A stretch of 57,911 bases of DNA from Bifidobacterium breve (GTDB lineage: Bacteria > Actinomycetota > Acidimicrobiia > Acidimicrobiales > Acidimicrobilacustridaceae): positions 1 through 57,911 of the forward strand of contig CAMAYJ010000007.1 in assembly GCA_945862505.1 (NCBI GenBank). The letters run 5' to 3'. Every line of letters begins with the position of its first letter. Within the stretch, counting starts at the first letter, position 1. Made by a program: the position numbers and the translations under genes. A model generated the notes under the pieces. The model made no database searches and was not told the origin of the DNA. It saw only the letters and a list, made by a program, of their open reading frames with translations. Positions 30,903 through 39,352 of the stretch are shown here, piece after piece.

Positions 30903-32786
30903 CTAGAACTGGATGAGCCTGCCGAATTCCAGAACTCGATCGGCGGGTAAGCCAAAATAATGCTGAGGATCGGCGGCATTACGCAGCATGATCGTGAATA
31001 CCTCTGTGGGAATTCGTTTGATCGGATTCGATTCGACTGTCTCGACATCCATCGAATGGAAGATGAAGGTGCAGGTGTCGGGATCGACCTCAGGGTGCAC
31101 GAGGCTGACTCGTCTGACGACATCAAGAATGTCTGGCCGTTCCATGTAGCCATAGGAAGCGGTGACATCAATTACCGCTCCAGAAATAGTTTCCACGCGC
31201 TTGGCGTCATCGACGTACGGCGTATCAGCCGTCACGAGGTGCAAGACGACAGTCACGTCGTTAACAGCATGAACAAGCGCTATCCGTTGAACGAGAGCGA
31301 TGGGTATTCCCTCTTCGACTGTTGGGTAGATGGCGACACCCGGGGTCCGGACGACATGTTGTGCATTGAGGTACGCAGGTAGGTCCTGTGCGCTTGTTTT
31401 TAGCGAATCCAGGCGACTGGCGAGACGCTTCCGGCCCCACTGCCAAGTACTGAGCATGGCCACGATGATGACGGCGATCACAAGCGGGAACCATCCGCCA
31501 TGCATGAACTTCGTGAGGTTTGAGAGAAAAAACGCACCGTCAATAACGAGAGAAACTGCTGCGGCCGGGATCACTATCCAAAGCGAAACTCCCCACTTGT
31601 TGCGGGCGAGGATCGCAACCAGCACACCGGTAATGACGAATGTTCCGGTCACAGCAATGCCGTATGCGGATGCGAGGCGCGACGAATCTTGGAATCCAAT
31701 GATGAGACCAAGGACGGCGACCATCAGCATCCAATTCACGGCGGGCACGTAGACCTGTCCGCCTTCGTTGGCCGAGGTATGGCGAACAGTCATCCGTGGA
31801 AGGTAACCGAGGCGAATTGCTTGCTGAGTCATCGAGAATGCACCGGAAACAACTGCTTGTGAGGCAATGACGGTCGCCGCCGTCGCCAAAATCACCATAG
31901 GTATCTGAAGTGCGTGGGGGACTAAGAGAAAGAACGAGTTTGTGACCGCAGAAGGATCGCGAAGCACGAGTGCACCTTGCCCGAGGTAATTGAGATAGAG
32001 GGCCGGAGCAACGATTGCGAACCACGAGAGTCGAATTGATGAACGCCCGAACTGTCCCATGTCTGCATACAGCGCTTCAGCGCCGGTGACGCATAAGACG
32101 ATTGCACCCAGCGCGAGAAATGCGAGCCCCGGTTCGCCGCTAAAAAACGTGAAGGCATAATAGGGATTAATGGAACGCATCACGCCCGGTGTTTTTGTGA
32201 TGCTGGCGAGTCCGAGGATCGCGATCGATAAAAACCACACGATCATGATCGGGCCAAACACCCGACCAACGCGGCCAGTCCCAAATCGCTGAACCGCGAA
32301 AAAAAGAAAAAGAATGACTAACGCGATTGGTATGACGAGTCTGTTCAGGCTGGGAGCAGCAACGCCGATTCCCTCGACTGCAGACAGCACCGATATCGCT
32401 GGTGTGATGAGGCCGTCTCCGTAAAACAAAGCAGCTCCAGTAAGACCGAGCAACATCAAGCCGGCACTTGCCCTGTGTCGCTTGACGGCGTTTGAAGCCA
32501 AGCTGGCGAGGACCATGATTCCGCCTTCGCCCTGATTGTCGGCCCTCATAACAATGACGACATATTTCACCGACACCACAAGGGTGAGCGTCCAAAAAAC
32601 CATTGAGAGGGCGCCAAGTACGCGTGCCTCGACTACAGGAATCGTGTGTGCGCCGGAGAAGATTTGGGTGAAGGCATAAAGCGGGCTAGTCCCGATATCG
32701 CCAAAGACAACGCCGATCGCCCCAACAGTGAGCAGGCCGAGCCCTCGGCGCGATCGCCGGTTCCCCTCACTGCTGATTTCTCCCAC
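30903..32786 (-). CDS. kup: Kup-type potassium uptake permease
   Basis: A 627-residue protein with the family's usual length and start (TVGAIGVVFGDIGTSPLYAF). Further signature blocks are RADNQGEGGIMVLASLA, GAALFYGDGLITPAISVLSAVEG, VIASQAVVSGAFSMTQQAIRLGYLPRM and VYVPAVNWMLMVAVLGLIIGF. About twelve membrane segments are followed by a cytoplasmic C-terminal domain of about 170 residues. It should import K+ with H+. It overlaps no neighbour but lies 44 bases after a fatty-acid desaturase gene on the same strand. Confidence 0.95.
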   Translation of the reverse strand: MGEISSEGNRRSRRGLGLLTVGAIGVVFGDIGTSPLYAFTQIFSGAHTIPVVEARVLGALSMVFWTLTLVVSVKYVVIVMRADNQGEGGIMVLASLASNAVKRHRASAGLMLLGLTGAALFYGDGLITPAISVLSAVEGIGVAAPSLNRLVIPIALVILFLFFAVQRFGTGRVGRVFGPIMIVWFLSIAILGLASITKTPGVMRSINPYYAFTFFSGEPGLAFLALGAIVLCVTGAEALYADMGQFGRSSIRLSWFAIVAPALYLNYLGQGALVLRDPSAVTNSFFLLVPHALQIPMVILATAATVIASQAVVSGAFSMTQQAIRLGYLPRMTVRHTSANEGGQVYVPAVNWMLMVAVLGLIIGFQDSSRLASAYGIAVTGTFVITGVLVAILARNKWGVSLWIVIPAAAVSLVIDGAFFLSNLTKFMHGGWFPLVIAVIIVAMLSTWQWGRKRLASRLDSLKTSAQDLPAYLNAQHVVRTPGVAIYPTVEEGIPIALVQRIALVHAVNDVTVVLHLVTADTPYVDDAKRVETISGAVIDVTASYGYMERPDILDVVRRVSLVHPEVDPDTCTFIFHSMDVETVESNPIKRIPTEVFTIMLRNAADPQHYFGLPADRVLEFGRLIQF

Positions 32787-32830
32787 GTTGGGAGCCTAGT
32801 GATGGGTCCGCGCGCGTACGTCGTGGATCT

Positions 32831-33754
32831 TCACCATGTGATCGGGCCGGTCGCGTCAAGAGCCCGGCCTTCGCTGCGAACACCCTTGGCAACCATGTCA
32901 TCGGCGATATCGCTCCACAAACGACGAAGTCGGTAATGGGGCACGCGTGGGAAAAGATGGTGAACGGCATGATGGTCGTGGCCGCGAATGAGAAAACGTG
33001 ATCCGGCGAATACTGCGACGCGAGTATCGACGTAGCGCCCAACCTTGGTGGCGGGATGATGCGGGAACCACGCGAAAACGGTGAGCAACCACAGGCCCTG
33101 CAGCCGCGATGGAATGAACCAGAGCAGCAGGGCGGCCCACCCGTAGCCGGTGAGAGACGCGGCGACGAGCACAAGTGTGGAAAAGAACCAGAAACGAAGT
33201 TGGATGAGTCCAGTCTTCTTATTGCCCGCATCGCCGGCCATGGATCGAAGCACCGAATGTGGAACGAGGCGGCGGGCCGCAGGTACGAATGCGAACAATG
33301 GGAGGAATGTCAGCATGAGAACTTGTGCATACCAACTTCTGAGCACGGTCCACATCGGTCCGGCGGTGTGAAAGTCCGGATCGCGTTGCGGGTCGTTTGT
33401 GTGTGCATGATGCCGCATATGTGATGGCCGGTGTGCCTTGTACGAAAACCCAAGAGGTATCGCACAAAGCATTCCGATGAGGTCTTCTACCCATTTCCCT
33501 TTTGAAGTTTGACCCCAAATGTTTCCGTGGGTTGCTTCGTGCATCGGCATATAGAACGTCGAGGCAATGACGGTATTGAGGATCAATCCCACCCAAAGCG
33601 GAATGGTGCCGTTGATGCCAAGAACAATGACGGCGATCCAAGCCGCAGAGAAAAACAGGAACGTCAGAATGATCCTCGGTTCAACAGCACCCCAATAGGG
33701 GGCCGCCTTTACGCGTTCATCGCGGAGTGCGATACGCCGTTCGTTGTCGGTCAT
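32831..33754 (-). CDS. membrane fatty-acid desaturase
   Basis: The ATG at 33754 (MTDNERRIALRD) avoids overlap with the upstream gene and gives 307 residues. Three His boxes are present: HEATHGN, HRPSHMRHHAHTND and HHAVHHLFPRVPHY, the di-iron ligands of acyl-lipid desaturases and related hydroxylases. Hydrophobic pairs lie at about residues 22-60 and 165-215. It may introduce double bonds or hydroxyl groups in lipids or carotenoids; the sequence does not decide. It shares a strand and short gaps with kup and the two paralogs upstream. Confidence 0.88.
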   Translation of the reverse strand: MTDNERRIALRDERVKAAPYWGAVEPRIILTFLFFSAAWIAVIVLGINGTIPLWVGLILNTVIASTFYMPMHEATHGNIWGQTSKGKWVEDLIGMLCAIPLGFSYKAHRPSHMRHHAHTNDPQRDPDFHTAGPMWTVLRSWYAQVLMLTFLPLFAFVPAARRLVPHSVLRSMAGDAGNKKTGLIQLRFWFFSTLVLVAASLTGYGWAALLLWFIPSRLQGLWLLTVFAWFPHHPATKVGRYVDTRVAVFAGSRFLIRGHDHHAVHHLFPRVPHYRLRRLWSDIADDMVAKGVRSEGRALDATGPITW

Positions 33755-33771
33755 CAGTGTTCCAAAGACTT

Positions 33772-34407
33772 TCAGTAGGGAAGTGTGTAGGAATTCTCGA
33801 ATTCGTCCTGAAGAACCGTTGCGATCGTTGCGGTGGTGTCGACGATGAGTTCCTCTTCGAGCACTCGTGTGCGATATGACCAACCATCGGGAAGCTCAAG
33901 GCGTTCGCCAAGAGTCAAAAGAGATTCCGGGCTCATCGTGGGGTCGACGCCGGTGCACAACGCCTGCATCACGTAGGCGTGGCCCTCAGGGTTAATGAGT
34001 TCATGAACGGTCTGGCCCTCGTCCCAAAAGAAGATCACACCGCGGTTGACCTTGGTTTCGTTGTAAGGACCAAGTTTGGGAATCTCACCGAGATCAACAG
34101 TGGCGATCCGACGCATGGTGATTCCGTTGAAATCGCGAAGTACGGGTTCGGCGACGGCGACCTTTTGGCCGAACGCGTCCAATGTCCAGTAGCGCGGCCC
34201 GTTGAGCTTCACTCCGATAGCGCCCATGTCGGCGGCGATTTCCGTTGCATCGAGCGTTTCCCAGAGTTCTTGTGGGCAGTCGTTGATCAACTGAGTGCCA
34301 AATACTTCGGCCTCGAATCGTCCGTCGCGAGCGAAGACGCCTAGGACTTCTCCGTAGCGAACGTTGCGCATATCGGGAACAAGACGTTCTGGATTGTCAC
34401 TCGTCAT
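33772..34407 (-). CDS. hypothetical cytoplasmic protein, paralog of the adjacent lipoprotein
   Basis: A 211-residue protein with no signal peptide. It shares with its upstream neighbour the pattern MRNVRYGEVL, LINDCPQELWETLDATEIAA, VKLNGPRYWTLD and EFENSYTLPY, so the two arose by duplication. I know no function for the family. The conserved Cys in NDCP and the LNGPR(Y/H)W motif are the most likely functional sites. The 7-base gap to the lipoprotein gene indicates cotranscription. Confidence 0.8.
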   Translation of the reverse strand: MTSDNPERLVPDMRNVRYGEVLGVFARDGRFEAEVFGTQLINDCPQELWETLDATEIAADMGAIGVKLNGPRYWTLDAFGQKVAVAEPVLRDFNGITMRRIATVDLGEIPKLGPYNETKVNRGVIFFWDEGQTVHELINPEGHAYVMQALCTGVDPTMSPESLLTLGERLELPDGWSYRTRVLEEELIVDTTATIATVLQDEFENSYTLPY

Positions 34408-34414
34408 TGCCTGC

Positions 34415-35158
34415 TCAGTTCTCTGGAGTCGTGGGGATCATTGAATAGCTATTTCCGAGATCGTCTTGCATCACCTGTGCGGGGTTCTTCACGGTCACAA
34501 GTTGGAAATCATCGGTGAGAGTTCGAGAACTGAATGTCCAACCAGCGGGGAGTGTGAGTTTCGAACTCAACGTGGGAAGCGTTTCGAGGGTAAGGCTTGG
34601 GTCTTTCTGCTGACTGAACGATTGCATGATGTAGCGCGCTCCATCGGGACCCGTCAGTTCAAAGATCTCGGTCCCAGCAAGCCAGGTGAAAATCACCGAG
34701 CGGCTCACCGGATAGACCGAATACGGCTTCGATTGGTCGAGAAGTGACCCGATCGACACCGTCGCCTGTTTATACATTTCGATGCCGCCAAAGTCGGCCT
34801 TCTGGAATGAAGACTCGCCAACCTTCTCGACATGGTTGATCATCCAATGTCGAGGACCGTTCAACATCGCCACCGCTGCCCCATATTGAGCCGCAATCGC
34901 TTTCGGGTCGAGTGCTGTCCATTTGTCAGCAGGACACAGGTTCAACGGGTACGTGTTGTAGACGGTGGCAACGGGCTGACCAGTGGCGAGGGAAACGAGG
35001 AGCACCTCGCAGTAGCGCGTATCGCGCATGTCGTCTTGTTGCGGCGCTACGGATTGCGTTGGTCCTGTTGTGGAAGTGGAACTTGTGCTGCACGCGCTGA
35101 CCAAAAGAAAACCTGCAAGGACAATCGATCCTAGGAGAGTCCGGCTCGAACGGTTCAT
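34415..35158 (-). CDS. hypothetical lipoprotein, paralog of the adjacent cytoplasmic protein
   Basis: A 247-residue protein with a lipoprotein signal (FLLVSAC, Cys at about 23) and a Ser/Thr-rich spacer. The conserved body reads MRDTRYCEVLLVS, YPLNLCPADKWTALDPKAIAA, AMLNGPRHWMIN and DDLGNSYSMIP, matching the protein at 33772. One copy outside and one inside the membrane is an unusual arrangement for a duplicated pair. Its ATG overlaps the stop of the dehalogenase gene by 4 nt (ATGA). Confidence 0.82.
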   Translation of the reverse strand: MNRSSRTLLGSIVLAGFLLVSACSTSSTSTTGPTQSVAPQQDDMRDTRYCEVLLVSLATGQPVATVYNTYPLNLCPADKWTALDPKAIAAQYGAAVAMLNGPRHWMINHVEKVGESSFQKADFGGIEMYKQATVSIGSLLDQSKPYSVYPVSRSVIFTWLAGTEIFELTGPDGARYIMQSFSQQKDPSLTLETLPTLSSKLTLPAGWTFSSRTLTDDFQLVTVKNPAQVMQDDLGNSYSMIPTTPEN

Positions 35159-36072
35159 GAGTTGGTGGCCTGTTTAGTGAATTGGTCGACGATGTCAACG
35201 AGTTGATCGGAAGCGTCTTCCTGGATGAAGTGGTTTGCGCCGTCAATCACGATGTGGTGCTGATTGGTTGTCCCCGGAATCTCTCGCTGCATGCGTACAT
35301 GAGCGCCTGCTTTGTAGGCAATCTGATCTTCTGAACCGAAAACTGTGAGGAACGGTTTGGTCCATGTAGCGAGGTAGGTCCACGCGTCGCGGCACATTGG
35401 AACGCCGGGGTTGTCGGGTTTCACGGGGATCAGAAACGGAAATGCCAACGGAGACGCTTGGTAAGAACCATCAGGGAACGGAGCGTTGTACGCAGCGAGT
35501 TCCCCGGCGGAAAGTTTCCGCGTGGTGCCACCCTGGATCAACGCGCTGATCGGAAGAGCATCGACACTGGCAACGAAAGCGAGCCATTGGTCGACGGCGG
35601 GCCCAGCGCCTTCACCGGTCGGCAGACCCGTATTCGATGCAATCACCCGCGCGAAGCGATCGCCGTGAAATGGCAACAAGTTGAGACCGGTGATGCCGCC
35701 CCAATCCTGGCAATACATAGTGATGTTGGAGAGACCTTCGGCTTCAAGCCATTGACTCATCCAGTCGACGTGGTTGGCCAATGAGTAATCCGATTTGTCT
35801 GTTGGTTTGTCGGAGCGACCCATTCCCATGAGGTCTAGAGCGATAACTCTGTGACCGCGTGCAGTCAGACCCTGAATCATTGAACGGTGCAAGTATGACC
35901 ATGAAGGATTTCCGTGAAGCAGAAGAACGGGCGCAGCATCTCGAGGTCCTTCGTCGACGAAGTGAAACCTCAGACTCGTACCGTCGGCAGTTGTAATCGA
36001 CCGGTAATGCGGCTCAAAACTGTACCGCTCGAGATGTTCGAAGCATTCATCTGGTGTGCGGAGAAATTCCAT
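35155..36072 (-). CDS. haloalkane dehalogenase-like alpha/beta hydrolase
   Basis: A 305-residue protein. HGNPSWSYLHR (Asn55 as part of the oxyanion/halide site), CQDWGG with Asp123 as nucleophile and Trp124 as halide ligand, FGSEDQI (Asp249, acid) and GANHFIQED (His281) make the complete haloalkane dehalogenase set. Most other alpha/beta hydrolases have Ser in place of Asp123. It likely cleaves carbon-halogen bonds hydrolytically, although some relatives act on other substrates. It is coupled to the lipoprotein gene and 15 bases from the gene upstream. Confidence 0.85.
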   Translation of the reverse strand: MEFLRTPDECFEHLERYSFEPHYRSITTADGTSLRFHFVDEGPRDAAPVLLLHGNPSWSYLHRSMIQGLTARGHRVIALDLMGMGRSDKPTDKSDYSLANHVDWMSQWLEAEGLSNITMYCQDWGGITGLNLLPFHGDRFARVIASNTGLPTGEGAGPAVDQWLAFVASVDALPISALIQGGTTRKLSAGELAAYNAPFPDGSYQASPLAFPFLIPVKPDNPGVPMCRDAWTYLATWTKPFLTVFGSEDQIAYKAGAHVRMQREIPGTTNQHHIVIDGANHFIQEDASDQLVDIVDQFTKQATNS

Positions 36073-36087
36073 GGGTCGAGGAATCGC

Positions 36088-36780
36088 TTAGGCAGTAACG
36101 ACGGTGTCGACGAGTTTGTCGATGAAGCTGCGCAGCACGAGAATCTGAGCGTCTTCAGCGTTCTCTGCAGCGCTTAGGAGTGAGGTCATGGTCGTATCAT
36201 CGGTGACTCGCACGAACCGGGCTCGGTCGTAACGGCGTTCATCGCCAATGATGACGCCTTCGACGTCGAAGAGCGCAACCTGGGTTGCGCCGTCGACGGA
36301 AGCAAAGGCATCGTCCGTCCCTTTATCAATCAAGAGAACAAGATCACCATCAGTTGAGGCTGCTTCATCGTGAGTAGTAGGTAGACACGCAAGGATGATG
36401 GTGAAGTCCATGCCTGCTTTCTTGTGGACATGAGCTTCTTTGAAGTCTTTGCGTTCTTGCATGGCAAAGAAGGATGCGCGAGTTGGGTACCGAATGATTC
36501 CGACTCGATCCCACTTGGGTGTACCGAGCGGTTGGTCTTTGACGTCACCCAAATACGCAACAGCGGCACCTACTGCCGCGAGCGGGCCGATGGGTGAATA
36601 CGCGTCGTCGGCGGCTTTGCCGGAAACTGCTTCTCGTCCGTCGTCGTAGTTGGCGACTTCGACGTACTTCATGAGGTTGAGCGCCCAGAAGCAGCCGTCA
36701 TCTTCCGGCTTCATGTTGAGCCAACTGCCAACGAGTTCGATGTTGATCGTTCCGTAGGGGTGATCGATTTGCTCTGCCAT
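36088..36780 (-). CDS. hypothetical protein with a DUF1330/dimeric barrel-like domain
   Basis: A 230-residue protein. Residues 30-140 (FWALNLMKYVEVANYDDGRE, GIIRYPTRASFFAMQERKDF and HVHKKAGMDFTIILACLP) resemble the ferredoxin-like DUF1330/antibiotic-monooxygenase fold, including the xxYPSRxxFxxM-type segment. The remaining 90 residues have no recognised motif. No enzyme activity can be assigned. It belongs to the same gene row as the dehalogenase and the TetR regulator. Confidence 0.75.
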   Translation of the reverse strand: MAEQIDHPYGTINIELVGSWLNMKPEDDGCFWALNLMKYVEVANYDDGREAVSGKAADDAYSPIGPLAAVGAAVAYLGDVKDQPLGTPKWDRVGIIRYPTRASFFAMQERKDFKEAHVHKKAGMDFTIILACLPTTHDEAASTDGDLVLLIDKGTDDAFASVDGATQVALFDVEGVIIGDERRYDRARFVRVTDDTTMTSLLSAAENAEDAQILVLRSFIDKLVDTVVTA

Positions 36781-36826
36781 TGTTCGTCCTATCTGGGCGT
36801 GAAGTGGTCGTATGGATGGAAGTGGT

Positions 36827-37453
36827 TTATGAGTCGATATGGAGCAGCGCGCGTAGTGAAATGAGGAGAAGCTCTCGTGTTTCGCTCATGGAAAGAGTGA
36901 GATCAACTTGGTAGCGGTCGAGTGAATCAAGTTGCGTAAGCACGTCGATTGCGTTGATGGCTGCGTTTCGTTGAGGAAGGCTCATTGCCCTGAACTCGTG
37001 ATCGAAGCTCAGTTCCACTTGTTCCCGAAGGATCGATTTCCGAAAATCGATCTGCTCGCGGATGACGGGGTCGCTTGATGACTTAATCGCCATCGCTCGT
37101 GCGGTTGCTCCGATTGCTTCGTGAACCTTCAGGCGGGAGTCAACAAAGCGGGTGAGTCGAACTTCCAGTTCGCCTTTTCCGATGTCGGCAATGTGAAAGA
37201 GCGGAAGGATCTTGAGTTGCTTATGAGCGATGATTGCTCGGACAAGTTGGTCGCGGTCTTCAAAGTACCTATACACCGAACGGGCGGAAACACCAGCTCG
37301 GAGCGCGATCTGCTCAGGCGTTGGCTCAAGGTTTTCTTCCTCGAACAATTCAAGTGCTGCTTCGAGCACGGCTGTTCTTCCGCGGTAGCGACGAGCGGTA
37401 CGCCCATCGGTTGATGGTGAATTCGTTGTGTTGGGGAGAAGTGGAGTGTTCAT
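36827..37453 (-). CDS. TetR-family transcriptional regulator
   Basis: A 208-residue protein. Residues 22-68 hold the TetR DNA-binding domain: RTAVLEAALELFEEENLEPTP, then EQIALRAGVSARSVYRYFEDRDQLV, with the SVYRYF recognition helix. The C-terminal ligand domain is not assignable. Its ATG overlaps the stop of the DUF2855 gene (ATGA), and a perfect 10-bp-arm inverted repeat lies in front of that operon, so the regulator probably controls its own transcription and the divergent gene at 38635. Confidence 0.88.
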   Translation of the reverse strand: MNTPLLPNTTNSPSTDGRTARRYRGRTAVLEAALELFEEENLEPTPEQIALRAGVSARSVYRYFEDRDQLVRAIIAHKQLKILPLFHIADIGKGELEVRLTRFVDSRLKVHEAIGATARAMAIKSSSDPVIREQIDFRKSILREQVELSFDHEFRAMSLPQRNAAINAIDVLTQLDSLDRYQVDLTLSMSETRELLLISLRALLHIDS

Positions 37454-38538
37454 TTGTTCGTCCCAGGGTGGATTGAGCAGATAAATCCCTGTTTTGGATC
37501 AGGCCGTCCGCTGATCAAGGTTTCGTAGACGGCGAGAACCTCGTCGTTCCCGGCAGCTTGAGAGAATTCAATCCAGGAGTTACACCATTCGGAGTAGTTG
37601 CTCCAAGCGGTTCCAATACGACGATCGAGTTTGTCTCGTCCCCATTCTTTTGTTCGCTTGGAAATTTGTGTCGGAGCGAAAAGGAATTCAGGGCGAGGGG
37701 CGGCAAGTTCGCTGGTGTCGGTTGCAACGTGATCCCAGTTGGTATTTCCAACAACCATCGAATGGTTAAGGACGCCATCAAGATGAGCATGGACCGCTCG
37801 GAGTAGATCTTGGTTCCCAGCGATGTCGACGTACGCCGATGAGACCTTCGCTATTTCATTGACGTCTTCATAGACAACAACTTCTGAAAACACTTCGAGG
37901 GATTCGACGAATTCCCGGTTTCCAGTGGAAGTGAGGCCGACTGTCTTTATCCCTCGTTGTTTTGCGAGGTAGGCGACGCCGATGGCGGTTTTGCTCGATG
38001 CACTCGAAACCACGACTTGCGAAGCACCGAAGTCTTCGTTGTCTGTCAGAAAATCGTCGATGACAAAACTCGTGAAGAAAAGTGGGTAGAGCACCATTTG
38101 CTGTGCTTCACGGTCGGCGCGGTATGTCGGGTCGGTGGATGTCTTTTGATAACGGTTGTAGGCACCAGCAAGCCCAACTCGATGTGGAGCGATATCGCTG
38201 AGACCGCGATCATCGATTTTTCCTGGAGTGATGATCGTTTCCTCACCCATTGGGAGAAAACCAAACAGACGCTCGCCGATTGCCACGTCGTCGCACTTGC
38301 TTTCAACGATTTCGGCAAATCCCCAAGTCGGGATTCGGCCCCATTCGGAAGGGGAATCGGAGGCGGGAAAGACATCCCAGTAGCGCAGCATGTCGCCAAA
38401 GACGCCGTAGGTGATGTTGTTCGTTGTCAGTGCGAAGTGGTCGATTCGCAAACGGCACTGACCCGATTCGAGAGGAGTGGCTTCATCAGCGGCAATTCGA
38501 GTGCTGGCCAGATCCTTGCGGTTGGTCTCGATCGTCAT
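37450..38538 (-). CDS. DUF2855-family protein
   Basis: A 362-residue protein from MTIETNRKDLA. DHFALTTNNITYGVFGDMLRYWDVFP, WGRIPTWGFAEIVES and FGFLPMGEETIITPG are hallmarks of DUF2855, a family with a distant MDR-like layout and no established activity. QVVVSSASSKTAIGVAYLAKQRGIKTVGLTS is a Rossmann-like segment lacking the usual Gly-rich loop. It heads the minus-strand operon with the TetR gene, and its promoter region carries the putative operator. Confidence 0.85.
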   Translation of the reverse strand: MTIETNRKDLASTRIAADEATPLESGQCRLRIDHFALTTNNITYGVFGDMLRYWDVFPASDSPSEWGRIPTWGFAEIVESKCDDVAIGERLFGFLPMGEETIITPGKIDDRGLSDIAPHRVGLAGAYNRYQKTSTDPTYRADREAQQMVLYPLFFTSFVIDDFLTDNEDFGASQVVVSSASSKTAIGVAYLAKQRGIKTVGLTSTGNREFVESLEVFSEVVVYEDVNEIAKVSSAYVDIAGNQDLLRAVHAHLDGVLNHSMVVGNTNWDHVATDTSELAAPRPEFLFAPTQISKRTKEWGRDKLDRRIGTAWSNYSEWCNSWIEFSQAAGNDEVLAVYETLISGRPDPKQGFICSIHPGTNK

Positions 38539-38587
38539 GCACGTCACCTTCGGGAGAGTTCGCCCTGTTTCTTACTGACTAGATTGG

Positions 38588-38612
38588 ATTCTGTCAATCG
38601 TCTTGACAGAAT
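38588..38612. promoter_or_regulatory. Putative TetR operator
   Basis: ATTCTGTCAA (38588-38597) and TTGACAGAAT (38603-38612) form a perfect inverted repeat with 10-bp arms and a 5-base spacer. It lies between the divergent starts at 38538 and 38635. Size and symmetry are those of a TetR-family operator, and a TetR gene is the second gene of the adjacent operon. The right arm contains TTGACA, which could also be a -35 element. Confidence 0.65.
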
Positions 38613-38634
38613 GAGGGGCCAGTACGATCGTTCC

Positions 38635-39315
38635 ATGCAGCCAGCTCCTTTTGACCCCGCTGATTCAGCGAACCCCGTGATCGTCGATGGGGAGGTCACT
38701 TGGTCGTTCGATGCCAACTTCCTCAACTCGAATTGGACCTGCATCTGGGGTCGGGGCTGCCTTGGGATCCACGATGAACCAACCGAGGAACTCCAGCAGG
38801 GCTGTTGTTCGGTGGGTGCCGAGCTTGACGGGGAAGACGAATCACGAATGATCAGCGCGTTCGCTGCGATGATCGACCCCTCGCTGTTTCAGTTCTCTGC
38901 CGAAGCTGAAGCCGGGGGGATCTTCGCGAACGAGAAGGCGACGAACACCCGGGTCGTTGACGGGGCATGCATCTTCCTCAATCGCCCCGGGTTTGCTGGC
39001 GGCGCCGGTTGCGCCCTGCATCTCGCAGCGATCGACGCAGATGAATCCCCGACTGAATGGAAGCCGACTGTTTGTTGGCAGTTGCCGGTCAAGGTCGATT
39101 GGGTGCAGACATCACCTACGACTGAGACGGCAACGTTGCGCCGTTGGTCTCGAGCCGATTGGGGCGTCGAAGGCGAAACCATGGCCTGGTGCTGCACCGA
39201 AGGGGATCGGGCCTATGTCGGCGATCGCCCTGTGGTCGAGTCACTTTCGGAGGAACTGAGCGAGTTGCTGGGCAACGAAGTTTTCGTTGAATTGCGCAAA
39301 CGTCTGACATCTTGA
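38635..39315 (+). CDS. hypothetical Cys-rich protein, YkgJ/zinc-iron-chelator-like
   Basis: A 226-residue protein. I prefer the ATG at 38635 because the ATG at 38611 lies in the operator; the open frame further upstream is antisense to DUF2855. Conserved Cys occur in WTCIWGRGCLG, QQGCCSVGAEL, CIFLNRPG, GGAGCALH, TVCWQLPV and WCCTEG. A CC motif followed by GxGCALH and CWQLP resembles the spacing of YkgJ-type metal-binding proteins. Metal binding is likely; the role is unknown. It may share TetR control with the DUF2855 operon. Confidence 0.75.
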   Translation: MQPAPFDPADSANPVIVDGEVTWSFDANFLNSNWTCIWGRGCLGIHDEPTEELQQGCCSVGAELDGEDESRMISAFAAMIDPSLFQFSAEAEAGGIFANEKATNTRVVDGACIFLNRPGFAGGAGCALHLAAIDADESPTEWKPTVCWQLPVKVDWVQTSPTTETATLRRWSRADWGVEGETMAWCCTEGDRAYVGDRPVVESLSEELSELLGNEVFVELRKRLTS

Positions 39316-39352
39316 ACCGCGCTCGTCACGAGTGTGGTGATTGAATGCGGCC

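Noticed and set aside
32787-32830. c-di-AMP or other riboswitch in front of kup
   Set aside because: Only 44 bases separate kup from the desaturase gene, so there is no room for a known riboswitch.
37957-38634. Long upstream extension of the gene at 38635
   Set aside because: It is antisense to the well-supported DUF2855 gene and crosses the palindromic operator.
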